Source: Anaeromyxobacter sp. (GTDB lineage: Bacteria; Myxococcota; Myxococcia; Myxococcales; Anaeromyxobacteraceae). Taken from it: DNA of 64,000 bases. Every line of letters starts with the position of its first letter. Within the stretch, counting starts at the first letter, position 1. The notes below the pieces were generated by a model. The model saw nothing but the letters and a program-made list of their open reading frames with translations. It made no database searches and was not told the origin of the DNA. The position numbers and the translations under genes were made by a program. Positions 53,473 to 61,980 of this stretch are shown here, piece after piece. The stretch covers positions 496,001 to 560,000 of the forward strand of contig JADKCZ010000001.1 of the NCBI GenBank assembly GCA_016718565.1, read 5' to 3'.

Positions 53473-54189
53473 TCAGGCTCCCTTGCGCCCAGTGACTCCT
53501 GAGACTACGGCGCCGATGGTGTGGACCAGAACCCAAAATGCCGTGGCTGCAACCTTTGCCCGAACGTGGCTGCGGGGTCGCCCAGCGCGAACGAGCTGAT
53601 GGACAACTTCGAGTGCGTCGCCGAGTTGCTCATCCGCAATGCGGCGAGGGACAACCAATTCCAACCAGCCGAACACCCGCTCCGCACTCACGGTTGCCGA
53701 GTAGACGCGCCGATTTGTCGGCCGTGGCCTTTCGCGTCCGAGGACAAAGAGCAGCAACTCTCGAGCTGTGAGGGGTTGCAGGCGCTGGACTTGAGAAGCA
53801 GCGACCTCCCTCATTCTCAGAAGCTTGCTCACGCTCTGGGTGTACAGGGAGTCGACCTCATCCCCTTGTGCTGCTGCGCAGGCCGCTACTTGTTGCACTT
53901 CAAGCATGAGCGCCGGCTCGCGGGTCTGAACCAGGGCCGGCCCAGCTTTGAGGCAAGCCTCCATTTGCTGCACGTTGAATGCGGCCCGCTGACGCAGGTC
54001 GCCGACCCCCGTCCGCGCTGAGGACAGCATCCCCACCACGGTCTCCATCTCCCGCACCACGTCCTTGATTTCGCTTAGGGCCGCGGCTCGGCGAGCGTCA
54101 CAGCGGGGCTTGTAGGCCTTGTAGGCTCGCCAGAAGGTCAACGCGGCGGTAACGAGACTGAGAAGCGCGAAGGCGAGAATTGGGCTCAT
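53473..54189 (-). CDS. Membrane protein with coiled coil, PadR operon
   Basis: 238 residues. Hydrophobic segments at both ends (ILAFALLSLVTAALTFW; ATAFWVLVHTIGAVVSGV) enclose a helical region (LSEIKDVVREMETVVGMLSS, FNVQQMEACLKAGPALVQTR). Probably anchored twice with a cytoplasmic or periplasmic helical body. Coupled to padR by an ATGA overlap. No family recognised. Confidence 0.65.
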   Translation of the reverse strand: MSPILAFALLSLVTAALTFWRAYKAYKPRCDARRAAALSEIKDVVREMETVVGMLSSARTGVGDLRQRAAFNVQQMEACLKAGPALVQTREPALMLEVQQVAACAAAQGDEVDSLYTQSVSKLLRMREVAASQVQRLQPLTARELLLFVLGRERPRPTNRRVYSATVSAERVFGWLELVVPRRIADEQLGDALEVVHQLVRAGRPRSHVRAKVAATAFWVLVHTIGAVVSGVTGRKGA

Positions 54190-54503
54190 GGCCGCACCAC
54201 CTGAAACTGAACGAGCGCCATGATGGCTTGGCTCTGCGCCGTAGCAGCACGGTGGCCCTTGGCGGTGATCCGGTAATATCGGCGCGGGCGGCCGCCGCGA
54301 ATCCCGGTGGGATCGGCCTCCTCGTACGACTCGATGAGCCCGCTGCTCTCCAGCGATCTCAAGGCAGGGTAGACGGAACCTTGATTCAGCCTTACCGCGC
54401 CGCCCGTGCGAGTTCTTGCACGGTCAATGAGGTCGAGACCGAAGCCAGGACCCGAAATGAGGACCTGAAGAAGGGCCGCCTTGGTAGTGACCGGAGCATC
54501 CAT
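54186..54503 (-). CDS. PadR-family transcriptional regulator
   Basis: 105 residues. TKAALLQVLISGPGFGLDLI, then LNQGSVYPALRSLESSGLIE and GRPRRYYRITAKGH are the PadR winged helix, here without the long C-terminal dimer helix. Start ATG at 54503, just inside an AT-richer patch (ATAATATC) that may be the promoter. Probably represses itself and the coupled membrane protein. Confidence 0.85.
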   Translation of the reverse strand: MDAPVTTKAALLQVLISGPGFGLDLIDRARTRTGGAVRLNQGSVYPALRSLESSGLIESYEEADPTGIRGGRPRRYYRITAKGHRAATAQSQAIMALVQFQVVRP

Positions 54504-54676
54504 GCTCCATTCATAATATCAAACCTTGAGGTTGGCAACCCTAGCGCACTTTCGAACTTCATGGGGAGCGCCTGCATGGAGGCAGCCAGGTGGGGCCGGC
54601 CGCATCGAAGTACGGGCGGGTCCGGATCGACGCTCAGATGGCCGCGCGCCAAAACGGAGCGCCACAGCAAATCACC

Positions 54677-55537
54677 TCAACCGTCCAGCCCGGCGATTAG
54701 GTGGAGTTCCGGTCGCGGGAGCCTCCTCCTGGTACGGCGCCTGGGAACCGCCTCCGGATCTTTGATGCCGGGACACCCAGGATCACTCCACAGCTCGTCA
54801 GAATGGAAATCCGGCAGGATGACGTCCTCTGCGTTGAGGTGGAAGGAGCAGTGGCCGACATCATGCTGCACGCGGTACAGAGTTCGCTCCCTGTCGCTGC
54901 CGGCCTGTGCGCTCTCGTGCAGCCGCCGCGCCGCCCCATCGGTTTCAGGATCCTCTCCCGAGAGTGACGTGATCGCTCCACGGAAGGACGCCTTCTTCCC
55001 GCGAGGCTGCGTCACTTTGAACTGCCTCCGGAAGTTCTCGACGTTGAGTGACTCCTGGACCCTGGCCGCGTCTTCGCTCTGTCGACCGTTGGGGCGCAGT
55101 GCCTTCCGCTTCTGCACCTCGGCAAGAAGGACGCGCAGGGTCTGCCTGTCACGGTGGGTCAACACATCGACAAGCGCGAGCCGGACCTCAGTCAGCGCAA
55201 CGGACTGGGGGAGGCTGACAAGCATAACACTCAGTGCCGGTCGGTCGCCGGCCGAGATGGCCTCCAGGTCGGCGCGGAAGATCGCACTAGCGACACCACG
55301 CCAGGCGCTATTGCCCCAGAGGTCATAGCCTGGTCCTAGCGAGGCGTAGAACCGGGACCAGACGACGAAGTGGTCTCGGTGGAGCAGGTCAGCGCGCGGG
55401 ATCGCAGCACAGCCGACGCCTTGCAGAGCCACATGGACGAGCGCCGTCTGATGTGGCGCCTGGTCCTCAAGAGGGGCCACCGACGCAGGGGTACGAGTCG
55501 TCCGGGCCGTGCCCTTAGAGCCCTTCCGCATGTTCAT
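54677..55537 (-). CDS. Hypothetical protein, 286 residues
   Basis: Basic N-terminus (MRKGSKGTARTTRTPASVAP), then a helical body (HFVVWSRFYASLGPGYDLWG, FRADLEAISAGDRPALSVML, LTHRDRQTLRVLLAEVQKRK). The C-terminal half has His/Cys-containing VQHDVGHCSFHLNAEDVILP and a basic end. No known domain. Divergent from the XRE gene 51 bases away, so the two may share an operator. Confidence 0.6.
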   Translation of the reverse strand: MNMRKGSKGTARTTRTPASVAPLEDQAPHQTALVHVALQGVGCAAIPRADLLHRDHFVVWSRFYASLGPGYDLWGNSAWRGVASAIFRADLEAISAGDRPALSVMLVSLPQSVALTEVRLALVDVLTHRDRQTLRVLLAEVQKRKALRPNGRQSEDAARVQESLNVENFRRQFKVTQPRGKKASFRGAITSLSGEDPETDGAARRLHESAQAGSDRERTLYRVQHDVGHCSFHLNAEDVILPDFHSDELWSDPGCPGIKDPEAVPRRRTRRRLPRPELHLIAGLDG

Positions 55538-55588
55538 TCATAACGACGCTACCACGCGGCAGATGACGGCCGCCGAACGGAGCCTCGG

Positions 55589-55792
55589 ATGATCGACCAG
55601 TCGAAGCTGAAGGGCCTGCTGGCGGAGCGCGGTCTCGCGCAGTGGCAGCTCGCCAAGAAGGTGGGCGTGAAGCCCAGCACCCTCTCGGACTACCTGCGCG
55701 GGGCCAGGCCGGCACCGGAGTCCCTGGAGTCTGAAGTCGAGCACGCGCTGCACCTCTCCCCCGGAACCCTCACTTCAAAGGAGCAGCGCTGA
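55589..55792 (+). CDS. XRE-type helix-turn-helix regulator
   Basis: 67 residues, one Cro/C1-type domain: LLAERGLAQWQLAKKVGVKP then STLSDYLRGARPAPE. Followed at once by a terminator-like hairpin. Likely the switch protein of segment 3, divergent from the 286-residue gene and upstream of the primase. Confidence 0.8.
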   Translation: MIDQSKLKGLLAERGLAQWQLAKKVGVKPSTLSDYLRGARPAPESLESEVEHALHLSPGTLTSKEQR

Positions 55793-55798
55793 TAGCAG

Positions 55799-55827
55799 AA
55801 CGCCTTCCCGTTGGGCGGGAAGGCGTT
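55799..55827 (+). terminator. Hairpin between the XRE gene and the primase
   Basis: Perfect 12-bp stem AACGCCTTCCCG / CGGGAAGGCGTT, 5-base loop. No T-run; may attenuate transcription into the primase gene. Confidence 0.65.
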
Positions 55828-55869
55828 CGTGTCGGCCGAGCAGGCCGACATCACCGCGCTGAAGACGCG

Positions 55870-58233
55870 ATGAACTCCAAGAGTACCGCATCCGCCACAA
55901 ACGTGCCGGTCACGCCGGCCGGCGCCTTCCGCTTCTCCTTCTACAACAACCGCTTCGACAACAACCCGGACCCGTCGGGCGAGCCGTCCTTCGCCGACTT
56001 CGCCAAGGCCCTCGTGGCCGCCGGCCACCGACGCGGTGCCAAGGACGGGCTGGCCTTCAGCCCCGCGGTCTTCCGGCCGGGCACCACCAGGGCGCTCGAC
56101 AACGTCGAGGTGGTGACCGCCGTCGGCCTCGATCTGGAGCACGTCACGCCGGCCCGCATGGCCGCGGTGCGTGAGACCCTCAAGGCTTTCGACCACGTCC
56201 TCTACTCCACGCACTCACACCGCCCCGAGGAGCCGCGGTTCCGCGCCATCATCGCCCTGGAGCGCGAGCTGCCGGCCTCGCTCCACCCCCAGATCTGGGC
56301 CCTGGTCGCGGACATGGTCGGGACCGACGCGGTCGACCCCGCCACCAAGGACGCGAGCAGGCTCTTCTACCTGCCCGCGGCCCCCGAGGGCGCGACTGAC
56401 ACTGAGCTGGAGTACCACCCGGCCGACGGGGTAAGCGTCTTCGCCCTCGACCCGCTGGCCGCGCTGGGCCTGACCGAGACGCAGTACGCCGAGGCGCTGG
56501 CGCGAACCGCCGTGCCGTCCCTGGCGCCGGCGGTCTCCATCATCGGCGGTCTGGTCGAGAAGAAGGGCGCGTTGGCCCTCAAGCCCAGGCCAACAAGGGA
56601 CGACATCGCGGCGCGCGTCCGTAGCGTGCAGAACGCCTGGTCGGACGGCATCTCGAAGCTGCTCGCCGGCCAGCCCTACGCCGACATGGGTGGTCGCGAC
56701 GCCGCGGCCCACGGCATCGCCAGCTCCATCGCCTTCACCTGCCCCGAGGCCGACATCGAGGACATCACCGCGCTCTTCGCGGGCTCGGTGGCGACCATGG
56801 AGGCCAACGGAACGGACCCGTCGAACCCGCCGCCCTCCATGGCCGTGATCGAGGGCAAGGTCAGGCGGGCGCTGAACGCTGCCAGGACGAAGGTCGCTGG
56901 GGAGGAGGAGTTCAGGCAGAAGTCGGGATTCGGAGCGGCCATCGACGCGGCCCGGCTGGCGCCCTACACCATGCCCGTCGTGATCAGCCCGGAGAACGCT
57001 CCCGCCCCGGAGCCGGACCCGCGCCTCTTCCACGGGCTGGCCGGCCGGCTCGTTCGGGCCATCGAGCCCCACACGGAAGCATCTACCGTCGCCATCCTGG
57101 CGCAGCTCCTGGTGGCGCTGGGGAGTGTCTTCGGCCGAGCCCCCTTCGTCCTCGTCGAGGCGACCAGGCACCACTGCAACGAGTTCCTGGTCGTCGTGGG
57201 GCGTTCCGCCCGAGCCAGGAAGGGGACCAGCTGGGCCTGGGTGCAACGGATGCTGAAGGCGCTCGTTCCGGAGTTCGTGTCAGACAACATCGAGCACTCT
57301 CCCAGCTCGGGAGAGGGCATCGTCTACCGAGTCCGTGACGAGGTTCAGGAGCTGGACAAGAAGCAGGGAGTCGAGGTCGTGGTCGACCCCGGCGTCCCTG
57401 ACAAGCGGCTCCTGGTCCAGATGGCCGAGTTCGCGATCGCCCTCCAGGCGATGAACCGCGACGGGAACATCTTGAGTTCGATCTTCCGGATGGCCTGGGA
57501 CGGCGAGGATCTCGGGACGCTGACCAAGAACAACCGCTGCAAGGCAACCGAGCCGGCCATCTCGATCCTGGCACACATCACGGCCATCGAGCTGCGGCGC
57601 CTCCTCAACGCAACCGAAGTGGCCAACGGCTTGGGCAACAGGTTCCTCTTCGTCTATGCCGAGCGCACCAAGCTCCTGCCGGAAGGCGGCAACCTCAGGC
57701 AGGAAGACCTGGAGCCGTTTGTCATGGAGTTCAGGAAGGTCATCGACTTCGCCAAGACCGTCGGCCAGATGCAGCGCGACGCCGCCGCCAAGGCGCGATG
57801 GCGTGTCGTCTACCCGGAGCTGACCAGAGACGAGAACAGCCTGGTCGGCGCCTTGACCTGCCGCGCCGAAGGGCACGTCGTGCGCCTCAGCATGATCTTC
57901 GCGCTCCTCGACCTGTCCGCCGTGATCCGCGAGGAACATCTCGAAGCTGCGCTGGCCTTCTGGAAGTACACAGAAACGTCGTGCCGAATCGTGTTCGGAG
58001 ACCAGCTGGGCGATCCCTTGGCCGACGCGCTACTGGCGGCCCTGCGGCAGCGGCCGGAGGGCTTGAACCGAACCGACATCAGCCGCGCCATCCTCGGAGG
58101 CCACAAGAAGACCGTGGAGATCACGCGGGCGCTGGCGGTGCTCCAGCAGCGTGGCCTGGCCGTTGTGGAGCAGACGGTTACGGCTGGCCGGCCGGCCGAG
58201 ACCTGGCGCGCGACGACGAGCGTGTCTTCGTAG
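55870..58233 (+). CDS. Primase/helicase-like replication protein of the island
   Basis: 787 residues. Residues about 1-190 look like a PrimPol-type domain (AVGLDLEHVTPARMAAVRET, VLYSTHSHRPEEPRFRAIIA, KDASRLFYLPAAPEG), as in phage and plasmid primases. Residues about 380-690 are DUF3987-like (AILAQLLVALGSVFGRAPFV, EFLVVVGRSARARKGTSWAW) with a Walker-A-like VGRSARARKGTS. The C-terminus ends in a winged helix (NRTDISRAILGGHKKTVEIT). Such proteins start replication of satellites and integrative elements. No origin repeats (iterons) were recognised beside it. Confidence 0.8.
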   Translation: MNSKSTASATNVPVTPAGAFRFSFYNNRFDNNPDPSGEPSFADFAKALVAAGHRRGAKDGLAFSPAVFRPGTTRALDNVEVVTAVGLDLEHVTPARMAAVRETLKAFDHVLYSTHSHRPEEPRFRAIIALERELPASLHPQIWALVADMVGTDAVDPATKDASRLFYLPAAPEGATDTELEYHPADGVSVFALDPLAALGLTETQYAEALARTAVPSLAPAVSIIGGLVEKKGALALKPRPTRDDIAARVRSVQNAWSDGISKLLAGQPYADMGGRDAAAHGIASSIAFTCPEADIEDITALFAGSVATMEANGTDPSNPPPSMAVIEGKVRRALNAARTKVAGEEEFRQKSGFGAAIDAARLAPYTMPVVISPENAPAPEPDPRLFHGLAGRLVRAIEPHTEASTVAILAQLLVALGSVFGRAPFVLVEATRHHCNEFLVVVGRSARARKGTSWAWVQRMLKALVPEFVSDNIEHSPSSGEGIVYRVRDEVQELDKKQGVEVVVDPGVPDKRLLVQMAEFAIALQAMNRDGNILSSIFRMAWDGEDLGTLTKNNRCKATEPAISILAHITAIELRRLLNATEVANGLGNRFLFVYAERTKLLPEGGNLRQEDLEPFVMEFRKVIDFAKTVGQMQRDAAAKARWRVVYPELTRDENSLVGALTCRAEGHVVRLSMIFALLDLSAVIREEHLEAALAFWKYTETSCRIVFGDQLGDPLADALLAALRQRPEGLNRTDISRAILGGHKKTVEITRALAVLQQRGLAVVEQTVTAGRPAETWRATTSVSS

Positions 58234-58263
58234 TCCAACCTGAAAGCCAACACGGAGAGCGAA

Positions 58264-58695
58264 ATGCTGAATTTCACCACGACCTACGTCCCGCCGGGCG
58301 CCCATCTCTTGAGAATCGAGAACCTGGCGATCTTCGGGAAGCCCCCCCACGAGAGCGCCACATTCACGCTCGTGTCCAGGCGGTACTTCTCTGGTGGCCC
58401 AATGCCGACCGAGCCTGCCAAGACTTTCACAATCACCTACGGCCTGAGCACGTCCAACTTACGGAAGATGATCCAGGCCACCGGCAGAATGGGCGTGTGG
58501 AGCGGCGAGGAGCTGAACGTCGACGTCTTCGTGGGGGCCAAGGTGCTCGCCATCGTCACCAGCTCGCCGGTGCCCGGTGACGGGTACGAGGTTCACCTGA
58601 CGATGGTGGGCTCCGCGCACCCCATGGAGCCGCCGAAGGAGAACATCTTCACGAGGCAGGCCCGGCGTCAGGGCCTCCTCACGAAGGGGACCTGA
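58264..58695 (+). CDS. Hypothetical protein, 143 residues
   Basis: Beta-rich (PPGAHLLRIENLAIFGKPPH, ATFTLVSRRYFSGG, VDVFVGAKVLAIVTSSPVPG, YEVHLTMVGSA). Follows the primase by 30 bases, with GGAGAG upstream, and its stop overlaps the next start (TGATG). Position next to a primase would suit an SSB-like or accessory replication protein, but no SSB motif is seen. Confidence 0.6.
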   Translation: MLNFTTTYVPPGAHLLRIENLAIFGKPPHESATFTLVSRRYFSGGPMPTEPAKTFTITYGLSTSNLRKMIQATGRMGVWSGEELNVDVFVGAKVLAIVTSSPVPGDGYEVHLTMVGSAHPMEPPKENIFTRQARRQGLLTKGT

Positions 58696-58922
58696 TGGCC
58701 GCCGTCGTCGACGACGGCCTCTGGACCGCCAAGGAGACCGCGGCCTTCCTGAAGGTGTCGGTCTCTTGGACCTACCTACACGCCGCGGCCGGGACGCTGC
58801 CGTCGGTGAGGATCCTCGGCCTGCGCCGGTTCCTCCCAGCGCAGATCAAGGCCTTTGCCGCCGGGCAGCCCGTCCCGACCTCAAACATCCTCTCGTTCCC
58901 GGTGGATAGGGCCGCACGTTGA
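58695..58922 (+). CDS. Excisionase-like MerR-fold protein, segment 3
   Basis: 75 residues. LWTAKETAAFLKVSVSWTYL followed by LPSVRILGLRRFLPAQIKAF, the same fold and spacing as the segment 2 gene at 38517. Start overlaps the preceding stop (TGATG). Likely directionality factor for the integrase. Confidence 0.75.
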   Translation: MAAVVDDGLWTAKETAAFLKVSVSWTYLHAAAGTLPSVRILGLRRFLPAQIKAFAAGQPVPTSNILSFPVDRAAR

Positions 58923-58946
58923 TTGTGTACGTCGTGCCGCTATACA
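58919..58946 (+). promoter_or_regulatory. Sigma-70-like promoter with inverted repeat
   Basis: TTGATT, 16-bp spacer, TATACA, nine bases before the ATG at 58955. The region is also an imperfect inverted repeat (TTGTGTA...TATACAA), a likely operator for the ribbon-helix-helix protein. Confidence 0.65.
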
Positions 58947-58954
58947 ACGAAGTC

Positions 58955-59134
58955 ATGACTCTGAACGCCATCATGATGATGAGGTTTCCCAGCGAGGTGA
59001 AGGTGGCGCTCGCCAAGGCCGCCAAGGCCGAACAGCGCAGCATGAGCAACCTGACCTTGTCGGTCATGACGGCGTGGCTGGTCGAGAACGGCTACATGAA
59101 GCCGACCAAGCCGGCCGCCAAGAAGGCGAGGTAG
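58955..59134 (+). CDS. Ribbon-helix-helix regulator, segment 3
   Basis: 59 residues. MMMRFPSEVKVALAKAAKAE and RSMSNLTLSVMTAWLVENGY form a strand-helix-helix Arc/CopG core, with a Lys/Ala tail. Own promoter upstream; two bases separate its stop from the integrase start, so it is co-expressed with and probably controls the integrase. Confidence 0.75.
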   Translation: MTLNAIMMMRFPSEVKVALAKAAKAEQRSMSNLTLSVMTAWLVENGYMKPTKPAAKKAR

Positions 59135-59136
59135 TC

Positions 59137-60654
59137 ATGGCGAGCGTGTTCCGCAGGGTCCGGTGGCTCATGTCGGGTCAGCGCCTCTCGGAGGAGGAGG
59201 CGCGGGACCTCATCCGGCAAGGCGCGCCGGTCGAGCGCCGAGAGCGGGGCGCCTGGTACCTCCGCTACCTCGACTCCACCGGGAAGTGGGTCGACGAGCG
59301 GTCGAGCGCCAAGACCAAGACTGAGGCCCGTCGGCTGGCCGAGGAGCTAGAGCGGCGCGCCGCCCGGGTCCGGCTCGGCCTGGAGGTGGGGCTGCCCGCG
59401 GACGGTGGAGGGCCGCTGAAGGAGCTGATGAAGTGGTGGCTGGAGACGCGGGAAGGCACGCCGTCCTGGGACACCGAGAGGGGGACGGTGACGAAGCACC
59501 TACTCTCCTCCGACCTTGCCGACCTGCCGCTGGCCCAGGTCAGACCGCCACGCATCGAGACCCACCTCCGCCGCCTCGACAAGATCCTCGCGGCCCAGAC
59601 CGTCAACCACGTCCGCGGCTACCTGGTGCGGGCCTTCAACGACGCCAAGAAGCTCGGCCGGTGGCCCGGCCCCAACCCGGCCGAGGAGACCGCGCGCCGC
59701 CGCATCCCCAGGCGCCTGCCCGACTACCTGAAGGCCGAGGAGGTGCCGGCGGTCATCGAGGCCCTGGACCCTCGCTGGCGCGCGCTGTACGCGACGGCGG
59801 TCTTCACCGGCCTCCGCAAGGGCGAGCTGCTCGGCCTCCGGAAGACCGACGTGAACCTCGACGCCGGCCTGATCCTGGTGGCCCGGTCCTACGACCACGA
59901 CACCACCAAGGGCGGCCACACCGACGTCATCCCCATCTCGGCCGAGCTGGCCCCCTACCTCAAGGCGGCCGTCGAGGCCTCCCCGAGCGGCCTGGTCTTC
60001 CCGGCGGCCGACGGCGCCATGATGTCGAAGGAGACCGGCCTGGAGCTGGTCCTCCGGCGCGCACTGGGCCGCGCTGGCATCGTCCAGGGCTACAGCCACG
60101 TCTGCCGGGCCCGGGTGAACGCCCAGGGCAAGAGGGACCCCAAGGGCACGCGCTGCGGGCACGTCGAGGCCCAGCCCGACCGGGCGCCCCGCCGGTGCCC
60201 CGTCCACGGCGACAAGCTCTGGCCCCGGATGCTCATCCGACCCATCCGGTTCCACGATCTCCGGCACAGCACTGCCTCATTGCTGATGATGGCTGGGGCC
60301 AACCCGGCGGCCGTCCAGCGCCTCATGCGCCACCGGGACCCCCGCACCACCACCGAGATCTACGGTCACCTGGCGCCGGGCTACCTGAAGTCCGAGGCCG
60401 ACCGGCTCACCTTCGGCCCGATGGCGGCGCCGGCCGCGCCGAAGGCCGAGGAGGCCAAGGCGGCCGCCTGCGGCGGCTTGCTGGACTCCTTGCTGGACCG
60501 GGGCACCACCTACGACGAAGGGCCTCCAGGTCGCCCTGGAAGCCCTCGCGATTCCTTGAAGATTTGGAGCGGGAAACCGGATTCGAACCGGCGACCCTCA
60601 GCTTGGGAAGCTGATGCTCTACCAACTGAGCTATTCCCGCGAAACGACCCCTGA
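59137..60654 (+). CDS. Tyrosine recombinase of segment 3, reading through the tRNA-Gly gene
   Basis: 505 residues. Same subfamily as the segment 2 enzyme: AP2-like N-terminus (GAWYLRYLDSTGKWVDERSS), catalytic Arg in TGLRKGELL, Lys in TTKGGH, HxxR in FHDLRHSTASL, His in RLMRHRDPRTTTEI, Tyr in IYGHL. It has the same cysteine-bearing insertion (HVCRARVN, GTRCGHVEAQP, RRCPVHGDKLW). The last about 30 residues are encoded by the antisense strand of the tRNA (IWSGKPDSNRRPSAWEADAL). The ATG at 59137 is two bases after the ribbon-helix-helix stop. Confidence 0.92.
   Translation: MASVFRRVRWLMSGQRLSEEEARDLIRQGAPVERRERGAWYLRYLDSTGKWVDERSSAKTKTEARRLAEELERRAARVRLGLEVGLPADGGGPLKELMKWWLETREGTPSWDTERGTVTKHLLSSDLADLPLAQVRPPRIETHLRRLDKILAAQTVNHVRGYLVRAFNDAKKLGRWPGPNPAEETARRRIPRRLPDYLKAEEVPAVIEALDPRWRALYATAVFTGLRKGELLGLRKTDVNLDAGLILVARSYDHDTTKGGHTDVIPISAELAPYLKAAVEASPSGLVFPAADGAMMSKETGLELVLRRALGRAGIVQGYSHVCRARVNAQGKRDPKGTRCGHVEAQPDRAPRRCPVHGDKLWPRMLIRPIRFHDLRHSTASLLMMAGANPAAVQRLMRHRDPRTTTEIYGHLAPGYLKSEADRLTFGPMAAPAAPKAEEAKAAACGGLLDSLLDRGTTYDEGPPGRPGSPRDSLKIWSGKPDSNRRPSAWEADALPTELFPRNDP
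60478..60500 (+). promoter_or_regulatory. Putative integrase arm site, right end of segment 3
   Basis: TTGCTGGACTCC followed by TTGCTGGACCG; matches 40244-40266. Inside the integrase coding region, 65 bases from the tRNA. Confidence 0.55.
60519..60546 (-). terminator. Hairpin downstream of tRNA-Gly
   Basis: 12-bp stem with one mismatch (AGGGCCTCCAGG / CCTGGAAGCCCT) and 4-base loop, 18 bases past the tRNA 3' end. Supplied by segment 3 and now serves as the tRNA terminator. Confidence 0.65.
60565..60640 (-). tRNA. tRNA-Gly, anticodon CCC
   Basis: 76 bases including encoded CCA. Acceptor stem GCGGGAA / TTCCCGC, D-arm GCTCAGTTGGTAGAGC, anticodon stem TCAGC / GCTGA with loop TTCCCAA (anticodon at 60605-60607), T-arm with TTCGAAT. 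Reads GGG codons. Its 3' 45 bases are the attachment site of the islands and are copied at 25657, 28919 and 40084. A TTGACT at 60681-60676 (minus strand) may be its -35; the -10 is weak. Confidence 0.95.
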
Positions 60655-60730
60655 TCTGCCCCGATCCCGGCCCCGAGTCAAGGCAAGAGCGGCGCTGCGC
60701 CCTGCCCGCCCTGCGGGTAGAGTCGGCCCC

Positions 60731-61423
60731 GTGACCGACCTCGAACGCCGCATCGCAGAGGGGCTCGCCGAGCTGCGCGCCCGCTTCGCCGACCGGATCG
60801 CCGCCACCCCGGCCCGCAGCGACGCCACGCCGCAGGGCGACGGGCCGAAGAACCGCCACGGCATGCCGCAGGAGCCGCCGGGCCAGAACGTCTTCGAGCA
60901 GGCGGAGTGGCCGGTGCTCGACATCGGGCTCACCCCCAAGGTGGCCCCGGCCGCCTGGAAGCTCACCGTCGACGGCGCGGTGGCCACCCCGGGCACCTTC
61001 ACCTGGGACCAGTTCCACGCCCTGCCGCAGGTGGACGACCAGCAGGACTTCCACTGCGTCACCGGCTGGTCGATCCTGGACATGACCTTCCGCGGGGTGC
61101 GCTTCGAGACCCTGGCGGCGCTGGCCCGGCCGCTGCCGGAGGCCACCCACGTGATGTGCCACGCGGCCGACGGCTACTGCACCAACCTGCCGCTCGAGGA
61201 GGCGCTCAAGCCGGCGGTGCTGCTGGTGCACCAGCTCGACGGGCAGCCGCTGGCCGTGGACCACGGCGGCCCGGTGCGCATGGTGGTGCCGGAGCTGTGG
61301 GCCTGGAAGGGCGCCAAGTGGATCAACCGGCTGGAGTTCATGACCCACGACCGGCGCGGCTACTGGGAGATCCGCGGGTACAGCAACACGGCGCACCCGT
61401 GGCGCGACGACCGGATGTGGTGA
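60731..61423 (+). CDS. Sulfite-oxidase-like molybdopterin oxidoreductase
   Basis: 230 residues from a GTG at 60731. Single Mo-binding domain: WKLTVDGAVATPGTFTWDQF, the cysteine ligand in DFHCVTGWSILD, VMCHAADGYCTNLPLEEAL, then VRMVVPELWAWKGAKWINRL. Resembles the short YedY/MsrP-like and SUOX-fold proteins. No Tat signal is seen, so a cytoplasmic location is inferred. No haem partner gene is adjacent. Substrate unknown. Confidence 0.85.
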   Translation: MTDLERRIAEGLAELRARFADRIAATPARSDATPQGDGPKNRHGMPQEPPGQNVFEQAEWPVLDIGLTPKVAPAAWKLTVDGAVATPGTFTWDQFHALPQVDDQQDFHCVTGWSILDMTFRGVRFETLAALARPLPEATHVMCHAADGYCTNLPLEEALKPAVLLVHQLDGQPLAVDHGGPVRMVVPELWAWKGAKWINRLEFMTHDRRGYWEIRGYSNTAHPWRDDRMW

Positions 61424-61478
61424 GGGGCGCCGCGGGCCCGGGCGCGCTGGCGGCGCGCCCCCTCGGCCCCGCGCCCGC

Positions 61479-61862
61479 CTACTTCTTCTTGGCGAAGGCC
61501 CTGAAGAACCCGGCCAGCTCGGTCGAGGCCTCCTTGAACGAGGCGGTCTCGGGGACCACCTCCACGTCCTCGCCCTCCACCCACAGGCCACCGCAGGACT
61601 CGCAGGTGTCGTAGTGCAGGCCGAGCTTCTCGCCGCCCTCCACCACCACCAGGTCCACGTTGCAGGCGGGGCACATCCCGGCCAGCTCCTCCACGTTGAT
61701 CTGGCCGCCGATGGCGGTCAGGGCGGGGAGGTTGTTGTGCAACAGGATCTTGTTCAGGTCCGTGCCGTCGACCCACAAGCCGCCACACTCCGAGCACCGG
61801 TTGATGGAGCTCTCATCCTGCGTGATGGCGGCGAGTTCGACGCTGCACCGAGGGCAATCCAT
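61479..61862 (-). CDS. Double zf-TFIIB zinc-ribbon protein
   Basis: 127 residues with two zf-TFIIB units: CPRC...RCSECGGLWVDG (residues about 3-35) and CPAC...CESCGGLWVEG (about 64-97). Each has C-x2-C...C-x2-C with the GGLW signature. The C-terminus is a short helix ending AKKK. Probably a zinc-dependent structural or nucleic-acid-binding protein; conserved but uncharacterised. GGAGGA lies upstream of the ATG. Confidence 0.85.
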   Translation of the reverse strand: MDCPRCSVELAAITQDESSINRCSECGGLWVDGTDLNKILLHNNLPALTAIGGQINVEELAGMCPACNVDLVVVEGGEKLGLHYDTCESCGGLWVEGEDVEVVPETASFKEASTELAGFFRAFAKKK

Positions 61863-61980
61863 GACGTGTCAGGTCCTCCTTCGGGACCGTTGGGCACTGC
61901 GAGGGGAGGTGTGGGGAGGCACGCGTTCTGGTCCAGGGGTGCTGGATGTACGGGACCTTAGTCGAACACCGCGCCGCCGA

